A stretch of 64,000 nucleotides of DNA from Flaccisagitta enflata (taxonomy: Eukaryota > Chaetognatha > Sagittoidea > Aphragmophora), in the NCBI GenBank assembly GCA_965153355.1, contig OZ231128.1, positions 10,912,001-10,976,000 of the forward strand, read 5' to 3'. Positions 22,861 to 34,007 of the stretch are shown here, in pieces. Positions within the stretch are counted from its first letter, which is position 1. The number at the start of each line of letters is the position of its first letter. The position numbers and the translations under genes are program-made. A model generated the notes under the pieces. The model had not been told where the DNA came from. It made no database searches and was given only the letters and a program-made list of their open reading frames with translations.

Positions 22861-25800
22861 TACTTTTCAGTTAAAAATATGAATTATGATTTTCGACAGA
22901 ACCAAAAGAGTTCGAATATTGCATACACAACTGTCAGAATAATATACCTGAAGGTAAACCTAAGAGCTCACAAAACGGAGTTGAACCAGTGCTATTTAAA
23001 GATTGTGCCCACATGAGGTAAGTGTCTTTGAAATCAATAAACCAATCTCCAGACTCCTAAGAAAAAAAAGAAAAAAAAACAAGTAACGCGTTATAACGGG
23101 GTTAAAATATCGTTGCGGACGGGTGGGCAGGGGCGTCCAACCCCCATCCACATGCCAACCTCCCCCCACACACACCCACCCAAACACAAGCATCTACAAT
23201 GCTCGTTTTACCACTTTTTGATTCGTGCTCACGGACGGACAGACCGACGGACGGCCGACGGATGGACAAGGTCTCTTACAAACTGCATGTCCGCAACTAA
23301 AAAGAAATAAACTGGCAAAATAAAAAACAATCCAAAAATGGTGTGGACATTATTTCCTGCAGCTGATGTGTACGTACACTATCAATCACTATAGGCGGAA
23401 TTCCGTTATTGCCCATGTAGAAATTTAGAGAAATTGACATGAAGGGACCCAGTTTTTTGATCCGTTATAGGCGGATTTCCGTTACCCTTTGATCCGTCAT
23501 AGTGGGGTTTAAATGTAGTTGATTATTATTATACAGAGATTTCGGAGAAAAATTCCGCTTTGTTACCAGTTTGGCACCAACTGTCGTCTCCAAAACAATC
23601 TCAACTCGTTTTTGCATATCTCGTTGTTCTTTGCAAACGGGACTGACTCCCAACGCATCCCCAATATCGTAAACGCTGGGAAAATATTAAGAGGGGATAT
23701 AAACAATCATCGGTGTAGGACAAGGGACATCCAGGCCGTCCATGGACGGCCCTGTCTGTCGGGCTAGAATGTCTGTCAACCTGAGAATCTAGTGAAAAAT
23801 TCATAGGAAGGAAAGAAAGAAGAAGAAAAATTGAAGAAGAAAAAAAGAAAAAGAAGAGAAAAAAAATGAGAGAATGGAAAAGGAAAAGTTGTTTTTGTTT
23901 TCTAAGAGCAAGCTTAAGCATAAAAAGGCTCAGTAAACGGAATGAAAGCATCGAAAAAGGTGCAAAACATAGTTTGATTATGTCGGGCTTGAAGTTGACG
24001 TCGGGCTTGAAAATGGCTTGGATGTCCCTGTGCTTCTTGCTCCCCTACACCGATGTAAACAATAATTATTATCGCAGTTGGTGCAAAGTTCTGGTGCATT
24101 AATTCCCGATGATAGCCTCACACATTTCCTTTTCGACATTCTACATGATTATAATTGATGAGTAGAGACAAAAGAAGACTGGTACCTGAAAACCCTCAAT
24201 GATATCGATTTCAAATCAACCACGTTTGAAAGATTCAATTTGGCCGAGTTATCTGGTCCGGCCATAATTTCGAGCATTGGTATCAAGTCTTCTGAATATC
24301 TGCACAATGGTCCTGTTGTTAGGTAATAATCATCTCTGGGATCGCCTGGAAACTGTCCCATATTGGGGACCATATATCGCGAGGTTTTATGTCCGAAAAT
24401 CCCGTTGAAGAATGCGGGCATCCTTTGATAAAAGAAAACAATTTTATGACATTAATTGCTTTCCTTGCGTTGATCCATATTGGCCAGTTTGTCAGCCATC
24501 TTACTTCTTATGTGCATTCTCGCACATCCATAGGAGAATTCTCAGAACACTTGTTGCTTAGGTGAAGCTTATATTGTCTTAGTCTTAGCCAAATTCGATT
24601 TTTTTTTCAAGATCATTTTTTTCTTGATTGAAAACTAGAAAAGTCTGTCACTCCTTAGGCTGAAAAGAGAAAAAAATACTCTTCTGGAATCCTTATTGAA
24701 TAACTCAATCAGACAAGTATTTTAACCAGCCAAAGCAGGAAAAGAAATTAATCAAAGGTAAATAAAACAATTAAAAGAGTAAGGATCATTATTTCAGATG
24801 TATAAGATGTCATGCGTGTCTGTCGGTCGGACCATCACGGAAACGTTTAAACCGCGCAAAACAAACGATTCCTAAGTCACGCTTTTATGCACGCTTTCAT
24901 GCAGTCGTTAGTTCATTCATTCATCCCCTCATTCAAAACGTTCACTCATCGAAAACGTCCCTTCATTCATTCTTAATCAGCGAGGCGCACATATTGGCTA
25001 AAGGTTCCCATAACATGGCTTTGTTTAAGGGCTGATACCTCCCCGCATGACCGTATACTGCAGGAAATGAGACATTTGAATGAGCAATAGTATGAGATCA
25101 TATTGGGCGACTCAGACCTACAGTAGATCTCGTCTAGACTTGAGATAACGGGGGCAACTGTGAAAGATAATTTGGATAATATTTGGATCATAGAAATCAA
25201 AGGATGCAATTCATGATATTGGCCATGGAAACATTTCCATGTATCGCTAAAATATCAATATTTTTAGAGATTTTTTAGGAACATTGCTTAAATCAAATTT
25301 GCTACACTTTCACAGTATGTTCTTGTAAGAATGTCGCTCGCTGTTGCTAGAGTGTATCTATGTGTGACAACCCTAAGCAACCGCTAAACGAGCGACATTC
25401 TTACAGAACATTCTGTGGGAAAGTTGTAGCAAATTCAATTATAAAAAATGTTCCCTCAAAAAATTTCTCAAAATATTGATACTTTAGCGTGAATACATGG
25501 AAATGTGTTTCCAAGGCAACCAGCTATCATGGGCAAAAAAACATCCCTTTATAAGTTCATATTTCAAATATCACTCCCTTGGCTTTATTTGTTTTTCTAC
25601 AATGCTTGCCCCCGTTATCTCAAGTCTAGACGAGATCTACTGTACCTTATGCTGCCTCCAATATCTGATCCTATGCCCCAGACAGAGCCTGCCGCCGAAA
25701 TGAGACATGCCTCGCCACCTAGAGCAAGTTTGATGAGCAAGTTTGATAATCATATCTCGGAGATATCATTGCTTGGATACAATTGAGTTCCCCCCTTCGA

Positions 25801-28398
25801 AAACGAATCAATGGGTTTGGAGATGGGGAAGGGAAACAAAAATTAAAGAAAATTTCTGTTCTTGGCAATACCAAAACATAAACAATGATTTGTACAATAC
25901 AATTTAACACTTTTTGAACATGAAATCCACTAATACACCTTTTATCCTCTAAGTGGAAGAAATACTAAATATTTGTATAATGGTGCATCACTTTGCAAGG
26001 AACTTCATCAGTTTTCCCCATTAATTGCATATGGCTATAATGACCGCCACATTTCACTCGAAAACCCCGCTCTGGCTGCTCAAGCAGTCCATTTCTCCTT
26101 AACTTTGTAGCCTAGTCAAGCTTTTATCATCTGTACATAATTCGAATTTCCTGGCAATTTAATTTACAACCTGAACTTCCACCGACAATTCTTCGAGAGT
26201 CGTAGGCATTCTTCGTTCTCCCATAAACGAAGTTGCTGGTCTCCCACCACATGCATAGTTCTGGTACTGTGGTTACTCCTAATACAATAGCACCAGCGTC
26301 TTTCAGCCTCCGCACCACGGGGGCATCTTCAGTAGCAATTTGATCCTTCAAGGCCACCATTCCAGACGTGTTGGGTAAGCCTGAATCCAAAGAATATCAT
26401 CATTTGAATTTATCATAGTTAGTCGCAAAAGCGTTAGATGGTCAACGGTACCTGTGCCCTGCCTGAGAAGGTTGTGATTAAAGTTGAAGAAGGGAGCAGG
26501 GCAGTGGCCCCGAAGGAGCCGATGACTTATGCTTTCACACATTCATCAAAAAATTTTGCTGGTTCCTTTGAGTTGGTTGGGGCGATGTTCAACTGACTGG
26601 TTTTCTTATCCAACAATTTTTTTAGTTGCGGACACACAACTTGGTCTGTCTGTCCGCCAGACCGTTGGTCAGTCCGTTGGTAAAGATCGAGTCGAAAATG
26701 GGAAAACAAGCGTTTTGGAAATTTTTTGTGTATGTTTGTGTGTTGAGGTGAGGATTGGGGTGTGGATGGGGGTTGGACGCCCCTGCCTACCCGTCCGCAA
26801 GGAGATTGTGACCCCGCGTTGAATATGCAAAGTGACCATGAAAGGAGTTATATAATCCGATCCCAGTACTTGATGATTATTCATGTGACTTGCGTACTAG
26901 ACCATTTCAAAGCATTTGTCCGGGAGTTTCTACCCAAATTGCTGTACCTAGAAATGATTAGTCTTGGGCCCGACGCATATAAGCGCTCACCTTTGATTTT
27001 AACGGCTTCCTTTGAAGTGAATGGAACTCCTAAATAAGGTTTGGCTTGGGGAGAAATCAGCGGAGAATTCGGATCAGAATCGAGGAGTTTGTCCACTTCC
27101 TGCGCCTCGTGTAAGGCTTGGCCCAGTCTTCATTGTAAATGAGAAGTATCAAGATGGGTTCAATAAAAATACCCTCTTTTTTTCTTATAAGAACATGTTA
27201 TTTTTTCCTTAGGCTCAATGTTCTTATTTTTAGAGCAATTTGAGGCTCAAATTGTTCTTAGGATGTTCTTATTTTTTTTAAATATCAGCTTATACAGGAA
27301 TGGTCTAATTCTGATTGCTAATTAAAAAGATATGAGAAATAAAATATTAATCACAAAACAATCAAATTTAAGTGTAAGACTGATTGATGTAATCTATGAT
27401 AATAACACAGTAACAATTTTTGTTTTTATTTACAGCAGTTCCCTCATTAATCAAGAGCAAAAATAGAATGAGTATTCATATAATCCTCCTATTGTGAGGC
27501 TGACAATATTCTTATGATTGTTCTTATTTTTTTAGAAATCTGAGCCTCAATGTTCTTATAAACAAGGTTCTTAGTCAAAGAAAAGAGTGTAGGGCCGATA
27601 TACACGCATGCGGATGGGCAGGGGCAGTGATGGAAAAGGCTTACTCAAGCATTTGGGCAAAAGCAGTGATACAAAAGCCACCTGAAAACTCCAAAAAACA
27701 AACAGCGGCGGACCGACTAACTGACCGACATAACTGGTTATAACTGGTTGCGTACACGGCCGAACAGGCGGAAAAAAAAAAAAAAAAAAAAACATTTCAC
27801 GAGACAGCGATTGTCACTCTAGTAACAACAATTACAATTATTAGTCAGAAATTAATTTGATTGATGCAACCATAAAAATACCGAATAGTGACAAGCCCGT
27901 GTATGAAGTGAAACAAATTTAGTTAGAAAGGCCCTGAAGCCCAAGTCTTGTATTCACGCAGGACCCACCTGTTATCCTTCATGATGAAGCAATTAAGCGC
28001 GGGGTTGATGGCCTCGATACGATCGATAAAGGTCTTGACGACCAATTCGGCCGTCAACTCTCGACTGCGGATTTTCGCCGCCAACTCAGTCGCCGACAAT
28101 TGAAGCGCATCTTCCGTGATTGGAGGCAAAACCACTTTCTGGGGACATTAACACATAACACAATGTTGATAACACATTGACACAATGTCGCGGGTGACAA
28201 TGAAAAGAAATCGCAAATGAGAAAGTTTGTTCGTCTGTCTCGCCCCCCCCCATATCGGCCCATCTACACTGAAGGAAGGTTGACTTCGTATCCGTGTTCT
28301 TCTACCTTGACAAAGCTGTTGTAAAATTCAAGCGCAAGGTCTAAGAAAAACTGGAAGCAACGAATGCAGAACACCAGGATCTTTAGAGTTAATGTCAT
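21676..28398 (-). CDS. FAAH2: Fatty-acid amide hydrolase 2-like amidase, copy B (complete, 10 exons)
   Basis: Tandem paralogue of copy A. Exons in transcript order: 28398-28306, 28138-27969, 27127-26991, 26380-26171, 25718-25646, 24422-24186, 23675-23567, 23056-22948, 22636-22454, 21938-21676. Phases agree and sum to 528 codons including TGA (527 aa). Exon lengths 137, 210, 73 and 237 equal those of copy A. Exon 1 encodes a hydrophobic anchor (LKILVFCIRCFQFFLDLAL). Triad by motif: Lys127 in PFTSKEA, Ser202 in VGGSSG, Ser226 in SDIGGSIR. Copy A has one 215-bp exon where copy B has two exons of 109 bp, so copy B gained, or copy A lost, a phase-0 intron (23057-23566); that intron is mostly repeat DNA. 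Intron 5 holds a large inverted duplication touching the donor of the 73-bp exon. Expected role: hydrolysis of fatty-acid amides at a membrane or lipid droplet. Substrate differences from copy A cannot be read from sequence. Confidence 0.92.
22270..22432 (-). mobile_element. HINE-like element in intron 9 of FAAH2 copy B
   Basis: Hairpin GACGCGGACACGCGACTC at the left, GTCCTTCGGTCC microsatellite remnant, and GCTCCTGCTCAACCGTCC, GGGACTGGATCGCCGTGAG, TCCGGCCTGGTT at the right. Confidence 0.65.
22645..22858. repeat. GT-rich minisatellite followed by (GA)n
   Basis: 22650-22772 is a 12-bp type repeat around GTGTGTGCACGT and GTGTGTGTACGT; 22773-22857 is (GA)n. It starts about 10 bp upstream of the 22454-22636 exon, very near that exon's acceptor. 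Confidence 0.9.
23079..23304 (+). mobile_element. HINE-like element, type C
   Basis: ACAAGTAACGCG, ATCGTTGCGGACGGGTGGG, a CCACACACACCCACC block, (GGAC)n, then a degenerate hairpin ACTGCATGTCCGCAACTAAA. It fills much of the extra intron of FAAH2 copy B. Confidence 0.65.
23385..23515. repeat. Repeat with CTATAGGCGGAATTCCGTT motifs
   Basis: Three related blocks: CTATAGGCGGAATTCCGTT, TTATAGGCGGATTTCCGTTA and GATCCGTCATAGTGGGG. Related pieces flank 10885-11105 in the opposite sense. Confidence 0.45.
25040..25645. repeat. Inverted partial duplication of exon 5 edge and intron 5 of FAAH2 copy B
   Basis: Arm 1 (about 25115-25340) and arm 2 (about 25387-25645) are inverted copies. For example CAGTAGATCTCGTCTAGAC and TTGAGATAACGGGGGCAA at 25120-25155 match the reverse of 25607-25642, and GAATGTCGCTCG at 25330 faces CGAGCGACATTC at 25389. 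Arm 2 begins exactly at the donor of the 25646-25718 exon. Left of arm 1, a diverged copy of the end of that exon can still be traced (GATCATATTGGG... against GATCAGATATTGGAGG...). The unit copied was therefore exon edge plus intron. Arms differ by many substitutions and indels. Confidence 0.75.
26417..26545 (+). mobile_element. Family D element, truncated
   Basis: Head GTCGCAAAAGCGTTAGATGG then GGTACCTGTGCCCTGCC, and the GGGCAGTGGCCCCGAAGGAG, CTTATGCTTTCACACA block. The body beyond this is absent. Intron 3 of FAAH2 copy B. Confidence 0.55.
26622..26822 (-). mobile_element. HINE-like element, type C
   Basis: TTTTAGTTGCGGACACACAAC at the left, GTCCGCCAGACC microsatellite remnant, GTCGAAAATGGGAAAACAAG, GGGGTGTGGATGGGGGTTGG, then CTACCCGTCCGCAAGG and GACCCCGCGTT. 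Intron 3 of FAAH2 copy B. Confidence 0.65.
27170..27591. mobile_element. TA-flanked foldback MITE with GAGGCTCA motifs
   Basis: Ends TACCCTCTTTTTTTCTTATA and CAAAGAAAAGAGTGTA are imperfect inverses. Inside are repeated TGTTCTTAT and TGAGGCTCA/TGAGCCTCA motifs facing each other. Related elements are at 34703-35191 and 40874-41033. Intron 2 of FAAH2 copy B. Confidence 0.65.
27592..27775 (+). mobile_element. HINE-like element
   Basis: GGGCCGATATACACGC, GCGGATGGGCAGGGGCAG, GCGGACCGACTAACTGACCG, then an eroded GTTGCGTACACGGCC end and a poly-A run. It abuts the 27170-27591 MITE directly. Confidence 0.55.
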
Positions 28399-28676
28399 GA
28401 TGATGTTTTCATCCTCCAGTTATAGTTATAGTTAATAAATGATTCCAGTCAAACGCCAGACTGAGAAATCTGTGCTGTCGTTGAGCGCAGGAGGATTGAG
28501 TGTTTATTTGGTCCACTGTAAAAACGATTTGTATGATTAAGTACCAGCATGGTCGCATTCATGACAGACCAAACACTTATTTGGAAACAAGTGACGCGGG
28601 TAGGCCTGTATATAGTTACGAATATAGGCGTCTAATCGTCGTAGGAAAAAAGTCGTAAATGCTGAGAGAAAGAGAA

Positions 28677-28779
<103 letters not shown>

Positions 28780-28799
28780 CATAGAAAGAAAGAAAGTCC

Positions 28800-29370
28800 A
28801 AAATTAGGATCAATGAAAAATATTGATCAATGCGAAAGATGAGAATGAAAAAATAAAAAAACATTCAAAAAATCATAGCTCCAGAACTATAAATCGCAGA
28901 GAATTCTACTTTGCGCCATCTGAAAGAGAAAAATTAGCTTTTTCTAAGCTATTAATTTCATTCAGCCCCCAAAACTGATCAACTTTCTTAAACGCCTCAT
29001 GAGAAAAATGGAAAATCATTTTTCATCGCGGAAGTCAAAAAAACTTTTTTCCAAACAAATTCCCCCAAAGGATTTTGAAGTGGGGAAGGAAATCAAAGAG
29101 AGGAAACATAAAAAGATGTTCCCATTAAATGAAAATAACATGAAATTTAAGCTTTTGTTGGGTGAAAAATGGTAAAAATTCATGAAAAATAAAAACAAAA
29201 ATCAATAATTATCACTAAAATGAGTATATCTAGCCTTTTAACTAGTTCCTAAGCATCATGTTGTAATAATCTAGCAAGCTTCAAGTTCAGGAAGTAATTA
29301 TGATAAAATGATATCGATCAATTTTAGTCCAACAAGAAAAATTTCAAGCAATGGCAATACAAGCATCAAA
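28800..29370. other. Intergenic AT-rich stretch
   Basis: Nothing recognised between the upstream region of FAAH2 copy B and the pseudogene. Confidence 0.5.
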
Positions 29371-29374
29371 TTCA

Positions 29375-31276
29375 TCAAATGAGTATAAGACGAAGAGTCA
29401 AATCACAGGTCAGATCATGCATGAAACTTTTAAAAAGAATTGTCCCCATTGTGCTACTACTCTGTTGCATCAGGGTTGAAGAGTTGTACCCAAAGAGCCT
29501 CAATGATCTCTCTGTTGAGAAGTGCAAAGGCCAAATCTTTTCACTTGATATTTTTGGCAAATGTAACATAGAGCCTGATTTCAAGCACATGCTTCATTTC
29601 AAAGTGATCAGCTTCTTCTTAAGTTGGGTAGATCAAATATGTTTTCCCCAAATCATCTTTTGCACCAGTTTTCAGAGTGGTGAGGGCTTGAAAACAAATG
29701 GTATCTTGCTCCTGGTTGTATGATTGGACTGACCCAAGGTTCTTACAATCTTCTTCCAAAGTAATAACAAACTCTTCCTCCTCAAGTGGCCATTGGAAAT
29801 CCAGCTCAGATTCTGCTTAAGTGGGTGATCTTTTTCACTTTGTTTGAGACTGCGCTGCAGGTGAATCAAGCTATTCAGTTGCTTCATAGACATCTTCAAC
29901 TGTAATAACTTCTTAAATGCAATGATCAACAGAATGTGATGTCAGCAGATTTTTATACGCTTGTTTGAAACTAATATTGTATCGCTTGAAGTAAACAAAG
30001 TCACTGGGCAACTCAGAAAACATGATTTTTTTCAATTTGATTTCTCTGCGCAAAATTGCCAGCTTATCTTGCTCTTCAACATTTTGATTTGATTGTAGCA
30101 TTTGTGAACTTCATCTTGAGATGTCAATGGGGCATTATACTAATGTGTGTTGCCATTATCTCGGCACAAAGGTATTGCTCTGGTTTTTGACTGCTCTCTG
30201 GCCAGCTTATCTGCTTCTAGGTCAGTGAGAGCAAGTTTGTATCTCATCAAATTCTTCTGGGCCCTGGACCAGTCTGCTTCAATTTCTGTAACTTCTTTTT
30301 GCCTGGATTTCAACTCTTTGTCTTTGAGCATGCATTCAGCTCCCTTTGCAATTGGTATGTCAGCACTCAATTTGAGTACATGTCTGTCACTTATGGCCTG
30401 AAATGCTAAACCTCCTTTGGCTTTGCGCTGTTGTGAGAGGTATCCAAAGTAGTTATATTCTGCTTTGTAGTCCACTAGAATTTTTTGAGGTTGCTCCTCT
30501 GTGAACATTTCTGAAAGTGGCTTCAAGTGTGTCTCTCCAAGAGTGCCTGCTGCTTTATTCTCACAGCAGTCTTTATACTCAGGTCCAAACTCATACTCTC
30601 TCTCGCTGTCTAGACAGGGTAGCAGCAAGCTGTTCATATCTGCTTGCATTGTGTTTTCCAGCTTTGTTGTATCATATTGCTGAAGGTCATTACAAAATGA
30701 TTCCAACCATACTTTCTGATGAATCCATTAACAAGGGCATGAAGAGCATGCTTTTCAATTAAGTGAAACCACAATCTTGAAAGTGGCTCCATCATCTGTT
30801 TATACAGATTTTTTAAAAAATTGTGCTGTTGGTCCATCATGACTCCTAAAAATGGTTCCATGAGGTGGTAGCCTACCAAAACTTCAATCGTCCATTCAAA
30901 ATGTACAACTGGGCAAGGGAGCAAAGCCAAAAGGTCGCAACAACCTTCTGACCTCATTTTGGCATTTCTGATCTTGTTCAAGATATGCCAAAAGGTTGTC
31001 TAGCATGTCAAATGCCTTGAGTGATGCCTTGCACTGCCTTACAAATCTTTCTTCCTTCATCAGCATGGCATCATTTCTACGCCCTCTATTCTCTTCAAAT
31101 TTACTGAATTCTGCAGCTCTTTTCCATGGTTTTGAAAAATTCTCCATTGCAACAAACTTCAATGACAGGTCCTTTGTTTGGGCACCTAAATTGTTTTTTA
31201 CCTTGCTTTTGTCAGAAATAGTATCATTAGTATGTAGAGCGGCTTTCAGTTTGGTCTTCCTAACATACACACACAC
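29375..31276 (-). pseudogene. Frameshifted pseudogene of unknown, probably transposon-associated, protein
   Basis: Consecutive minus-strand open frames follow one another in different phases: 31276-30896, 30981-30634, 30706-30140, 30101-29913, 29929-29672 and 29590-29375. Composition is protein-like: charged helical segments (KNLMRYKLALTDLEADKLAR), a Cys/Glu stretch, and an aromatic block (GYHLMEPFLGVMMDQQHNF). Several overlaps and stops mean at least four disruptions. There are no obvious splice sites at the breaks, so decay fits better than introns. I do not recognise the family. The layout resembles the many uncharacterised multicopy proteins of invertebrate genomes that stem from transposons. 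Confidence 0.55.
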
Positions 31277-31278
31277 AC

Positions 31279-31281
31279 ACT

Positions 31282-31356
<75 letters not shown>
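31279..31356. repeat. (GA)n microsatellite
   Basis: Perfect dinucleotide run between the pseudogene and a family D head. Confidence 0.95.
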
Positions 31357-31359
<3 letters not shown>

Positions 31360-31990
31360 TCGCAAAAGCGTTAGATGGTCAGCGGTCACACTTACTTTGT
31401 TTAATTGTAAATCGCGAAGTAGTTTTTCTATTTGATGAAAATCCTTTAGTAGAAAGCTATCGATTTTTACTTTTAAGTTACTTGTTGCTATGACCAATTC
31501 TTATATTTAAGCTCTAAATCAAGAGATATCCATTTAAGGATGGATTTAAGCCCAGGATTTCACTTCGCGAATCAGTCGAGTGTGCGGTACCCGTGCCCTG
31601 CCTTAGTAGTTTAGGGGGAGCAGGGCTGCCGCCCCAAAGGGGTCGAGGACCTATGCTTTCACACATGGGAATTTTCTCCTCCTCCTCCTTCTCCTCCTCC
31701 TCCGTTCCCCCTCTCCCCACCTCCAGGCCCATATCTCAGCTTCAAAGCCCATATCCCATTTTTTGTTTTTTTGGTTTTTTGGTTTTTGGTTTTGGTGGTA
31801 AGATGGGATTTGGGCCATGAGGTTGGGATTTGCACCTCTAGACTGGGATTTGGGCCTCAAGACTGGGATATCAGCTTCCAGACTGAGATATGGGCCTGGA
31901 GGTGGGGGGGGGTATGGAGAAGGAGGAGGAGAAAATTCCCCTGTGTGAAAGCATAGGTCATCACCCCTTCGGGGCCGCTGCCCAAAAAGG
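31357..31990 (+). mobile_element. Family D element interrupted by a small MITE
   Basis: Head GTCGCAAAAGCGTTAGATGG TCAGCGG, insertion 31387-31584, then CGGTACCCGTGCCCTGCC. Two inverted blocks follow: CCTATGCTTTCACACATGGG with GAATTTTCTCC at 31650-31690, and GAAAATTCCCCTGTGTG with AAAGCATAGG at 31930-31955, ending CTTCGGGGCCGCTGCCCAAAA. The middle repeats a ~20-bp gggatttgggcctc unit. Confidence 0.65.
31387..31584. mobile_element. 198-bp MITE with 4-bp target duplication
   Basis: Inverted blocks CACACTTACT...ATCGCGAAGT and ACTTCGCGAATC...GAGTGTG. The host family D sequence is cut at CGGT, which is present on both sides (31383-31386 and 31585-31588). Confidence 0.6.
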
Positions 31991-31997
31991 GGAGTTG

Positions 31998-32737
31998 GAG
32001 TCACTAACAGGTCGCCAAAGGGCAATATGTGGTCAGTGATACCTGTTGCCCTGCTTTGAGTGATTGTAATTTGGAGTGAGGGGAAGCAGGGCAGCGGCCC
32101 CGAAGGGGACGAAGTCCTGTAAAACACAGGGGGACTTTTATTCATCCTGCCTCAAGAAGTGGATGATATGCTATAGAGGGCTTACTGAAGGCCTTCAAGA
32201 GCCTAAACTGAGGTCTAAGAAAGCTGATGTAAGGCCTCAAAATGACAATCGGAAGCTTGAGAGGGCTGACTTGAGGCTTGAGAGAGCTGGATTAGGGCTT
32301 GAAAGGTCAGAGGACTGATTTGAAGCCTGACAGCAATAAATTGAGGCTTAGATACCTGATTTGAGGCCTGAGAGGCCTAATTTGAGGTCTGAGAGGCCAG
32401 GTTTGAGGTCTGAGAATTTGGATTTGAGGCCTGAGAAGCCTAATTTGAGGCATGAGAGGCCAGGTTTGAGGCCTGAGAGGTTGGATTTTAGGCCTGAGAG
32501 GTTGGATTTTAGGCCTGAGAGGTTGGATTTTAAGCCTGAGAGGCCGGATTTGAGGCCTGAGAAACTGGATTTGAGGCCTGAGAGGCTGGATTTGAGGCCT
32601 GAGAGGCCAGATTTGAGATCTGAGGGGCCTGTTGGGGGGGGGGGGGACAAACGAACGGATGAACGAACAGACGAACGAAAGTCCCCCTGTGTTCTACAGG
32701 ACTTGGTCCCCTTTGGTGCTGCTGCCCAAAAAAGAGC
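31998..32737 (+). mobile_element. Family D element with 21-bp minisatellite
   Basis: Head AGGTCGCCAAAGGGCAATAT, GGTCAGTGATACCTG, TTGCCCTGC; left block GGGCAGCGGCCCCGAAGGGG with AAGTCCTGTAAAACACAGG; minisatellite of GATTTGAGGCCTGAGAGGCTG units (about 32165-32630); a G run; right block AAGTCCCCCTGTGTTCTACA, GGACTTGGTCCCC, GCTGCTGCCC. Left and right blocks are inverted copies of about 50 bp. The copy at 38484-39150 is the same element in the other orientation. Confidence 0.75.
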
Positions 32738-32944
32738 TACTGAGCTAATATAAATTCACAAAATAGAACTTATTTAGGGAGTAATGATAAATATACATCC
32801 AAAACATAAATCAAATTCATGTTTTTTTTTTGGGAAATTTGGACCCTGCCTGATTAGTGCAAGACTATTTTTATGAAGTTGAACATAGAATGAACAAGTA
32901 AGCTTAAAGAATAAAGCCAAGTAAAAAAAATTGCTTAAAAATCA

Positions 32945-33180
32945 GTCGCAATTTTTTTTTTTTTTTTTTTTTTTTGCCCATCCGGCTCCGCGGTTGTTTT
33001 TTTTAACCTACCAACCTCTGTTTGGTGATTTGCTACTAAGTAGAGTCCCACTGGTAGGTACATCTAGTATCTGAGGCCGTTTTTTGAAAACTGGTTAATA
33101 ACCAGTGGTTATTTTTGGGAAATCTCGTACTCCCTTATTAATTGAAGCGGAGAAGAATCCGTTAAGACTTCGAAAAGTGA
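32945..33180. other. Poly-T run and unassigned DNA
   Basis: A T run of more than 20 (about 32952-32976) with nothing else recognised before the next HINE-like copy. Confidence 0.5.
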
Positions 33181-33182
33181 TC

Positions 33183-33370
33183 TAGTAACGCGGGGTCACA
33201 AAATTGTTGCAGACGGGTGGGCTGGGGCGTCCAACCCTACTCCAAACAACACTCAAAACATATCTACAACGCTCGTTTTTCTACTTTTTGACTCGATCTT
33301 CATAGACCAATAGACGGACCGACCGACCGACGGACAAAGCCTATTGTAGAGTTGCGTGTCCGCCACTAAA
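33183..33370 (+). mobile_element. HINE-like element, type C
   Basis: GTAACGCGGGGTCACAAAAT, GTTGCAGACGGGTGGGCTGG, GACCGACCGACCGACGG, and terminal GAGTTGCGTGTCCGCCACTA with AAAA. One base breaks the terminal stem. Confidence 0.65.
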
Positions 33371-33519
33371 AATCAAAATTCTCACTGTTAAATCAGGAGG
33401 GAACAGAAGTTTTTCAAACGTCTCCATGCGCACTTTGTGCAGCTTTAACCTCTTAAGATTCTTATCAGTCTTATCAGATAGTACGTTTATCGAACAAAGG
33501 GCGAGTGGGAAATTCGCTC

Positions 33520-33600
33520 TCTCAGTCGCGTGCACGCGACTCTACACCCTGCTTTGTCCGTCCGTCGGTCGGTCGGTCCGTCCCACTTTTATTAATTTTA
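33520..33600 (-). mobile_element. HINE-like terminal fragment
   Basis: Hairpin AGTCGCG-tgca-CGCGACT, CTACACCCTGCTTTG, and GTCCGTCGGTCGGTCGG. Only the hairpin half is present. Confidence 0.65.
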
Positions 33601-33766
33601 TTTCCTTAAGTCATTTATGAGTATACCAAGTCATTCTAAATGTAAGTTCCGCACGCGGCTTACAGGTGTTGGCCTTCTTTCGTCAAAAAGAAACCGGTTA
33701 TATAAGGACAAAGAGGCCGCATGCGATCTGACGCTTTAAACTTCCGAATCAGACCCGGGAACTTTA

Positions 33767-33912
33767 TTAGTCGCGGACACGCGACTCTATAAACCACTTT
33801 TCGGTCCGTCGGTCGGTCCGTCGGTCAATCGTTCCGTCGATGACAAAGTCACTTTTCAAGTTTTTTTCCGCTCCTGCCCACCCGTCCGCGACTATGTTTA
33901 CGGCCTTGTTTC
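33767..33912 (-). mobile_element. HINE-like element, TCGCG subfamily
   Basis: AGTCGCG-gaca-CGCGACT, GTCGGTCGGTCCGTCGG, and at the right CTGCCCACCCGTCCGCGAC with ACGGCCTTGTT. Compact, complete copy of about 145 bp. Confidence 0.75.
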
Positions 33913-34007
33913 AGCCGAAATCCCTTGTCATGTACACAGATGATCTGAATCAGAATAGCGTGGCGCTGACTGGCCAAAATTACTGAGTAAGACATCAAAA
34001 AGTTTCT

